Assembly: GCA_040389045.1 (NCBI GenBank)
Contig: JAZKAT010000023.1
Location: forward strand, 1-64,000
Source: UBA5158 sp040389045
GTDB lineage: Bacteria; Pseudomonadota; Gammaproteobacteria; DSM-16500
Length of the DNA: 64,000 nt
Direction of reading: 5' to 3'
Made by a program: the position numbers and the translations under genes. The notes under the pieces were generated by a model. It saw nothing but the letters and a program-made list of their open reading frames with translations, made no database searches and was not told the DNA's origin. Of the stretch, positions 63,520 to 64,000 are shown piece by piece. The first letter of the stretch is position 1. Each line of letters opens with the position of its first letter.

Positions 63520-63675
63520 TTAACTCCGGTTATCTAAAGTAAATATCCTTTTTCCAGTCTTAGGATCAATTGATGTTTCTATACAAAAATTCATTTGTCC
63601 TGCAACGACTTGTTTTATTTCGCTATCATTTACTTTTTGCGATGCTTCAAATGACAGTATTCTTCTTTTATCCAT
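63520..63675 (-). CDS. Precursor-like peptide P3 (51 aa)
   Basis: 51 residues, starting MDKRRILSFEASQKVN. Leader end QKVNDSEIKQVVAG follows the register of canonical double-Gly leaders: Glu at -8, Ile at -7, Val at -4, Ala-Gly at -2/-1. The core (about 25 residues, QMNFCIETSIDPKTG...) has one Cys and is less Gly-rich than P1/P2. A strong AAAGGAG lies seven bases before ATG 63675, so it may be the most highly translated gene here. Upstream, the HEAT paralogue ends 30 bases away. Confidence 0.72.
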   Translation of the reverse strand: MDKRRILSFEASQKVNDSEIKQVVAGQMNFCIETSIDPKTGKRIFTLDNRS

Positions 63676-63705
63676 TTTATTTCTCCTTTATTGATATATT
63701 TAAAA

Positions 63706-64000
63706 TTAAGAAGTCTTGGTTGTATTTAACCAATTCTCCCAGGCTTCATAATCGCGATCACCGAATTTAATGCCACTAATCTGTTGTAAAATTAGGTAAG
63801 CTTGATCATGAACGTACGGTTGCTCCATTTTTAACTGAACAATAAGTTGCTCTTTTGCGTGCACTTTGATGTATTGAGCATTGCCTGACTGCATAGACAA
63901 TACATACAACAATGTTAAGGCTTTATTTCTTTCCTCTAAATCTGGCCTATCCAGCGCATCAATTACCTTTTCAATAGGAAAATCATATTTTTTGAGAGTA
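63706..64000 (-). CDS. HEAT-repeat protein, 5' end beyond the window (partial)
   Basis: Only the C-terminal 97 residues are present; the frame stays open to the window's right edge. The sequence runs parallel to the complete HEAT protein: DFPIEKVIDALDRPDLEERN here versus DFPVQNAIDALDFPDYEDRK there, then HAKEQLIVQLKMEQP versus HAKEQLLVQLKMQKP, and an identical NWLNTTKTS end. It precedes P3 by 30 bases, so the operon extends beyond this window. An internal start would not give a plausible complete protein. Confidence 0.75.
   Translation of the reverse strand, partial: TLKKYDFPIEKVIDALDRPDLEERNKALTLLYVLSMQSGNAQYIKVHAKEQLIVQLKMEQPYVHDQAYLILQQISGIKFGDRDYEAWENWLNTTKTS

Noticed and set aside
61978..63675. 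True NHLP (nitrile hydratase-like) or lanthipeptide precursors
   Set aside because: Leaders are far too short for nitrile hydratase-like leaders and cores lack the Ser/Thr plus Cys pattern expected of lanthipeptides; no LanM-type enzyme is in the window.

Overview
The window reads as chromosome from a gammaproteobacterium, most likely a Legionellales-type (Coxiella/Legionella-like) lineage. Core genes give E. coli-like products with E. coli-like local order: lolA-rarA, ftsK, trxB, infA, clpA-clpS on one side and icd, mnmA-hflD-purB on the other. Between them sit eukaryote-like or unrecognised proteins (leucine-rich repeat, PPR-like, large hypotheticals), as is usual in host-associated Legionellales. 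The genus is inference. A run of exactly 100 N at 42958-43057 shows this is a draft scaffold.

Layout. 0-5 kb: mfd, then a PhoU-like protein with a Pit phosphate transporter. 5-11.6 kb: envelope and secreted proteins (Cys-repeat/DUF1554 protein, beta-barrel protein, DipZ-like thioredoxin protein, a large hypothetical, a cupin). 11.6-22 kb: the rarA/lolA/ftsK/trxB/infA/clpAS/icd housekeeping block. 22-31 kb: LRR protein, beta-barrel protein, mnmA-hflD-purB, a lone tyrosine recombinase, a DUF2845-like protein and a 609-residue hypothetical. 31-36 kb: a chagasin-like inhibitor overlapping lpxK-msbA, then dapD-dapE. 36-40 kb: tRNA-Ser(GGA), SRP RNA, dnaX-ybaB-recR and a PLD-family protein. 41-51 kb: a YejM-like sulfatase-fold membrane protein, the gap, apaG-small ORF-mpl, a FixL/FixJ-like two-component pair, a Usp-like gene with a structured leader, and PPi-dependent phosphofructokinase. 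51-55.6 kb: methyltransferase, Kef-type antiporter, zinc alcohol dehydrogenase.

The most distinctive region is the AT-rich right end (about 55.6-64.0 kb), read on the minus strand. It looks like a peptide-export (bacteriocin/RiPP-like) operon: a truncated periplasmic HEAT-repeat protein, two adjacent tiny precursor-like genes (51 and 53 aa), a full-length HEAT-repeat paralogue with a signal peptide, a third precursor-like gene (62 aa), a short HlyD-type adaptor, an ABC exporter with an intact C39 peptidase domain, and a second ABC exporter whose N-terminal domain lacks the catalytic cysteine. The three small peptides share a leader ending in Ala-Ala-Gly or Val-Ala-Gly and a short core with a single Cys. 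No maturation enzyme is visible, but the operon continues past the right edge. A PPR-like gene lies just downstream on the same strand.

A dispersed palindromic repeat (ATTCCC-N8-GGGAAT core, like the Neisseria dRS3 consensus) occurs in four intergenic places, including both sides of the gap. Exactly 55 bases are duplicated on the two sides of the Ns, which suggests an assembly overlap, not missing sequence.
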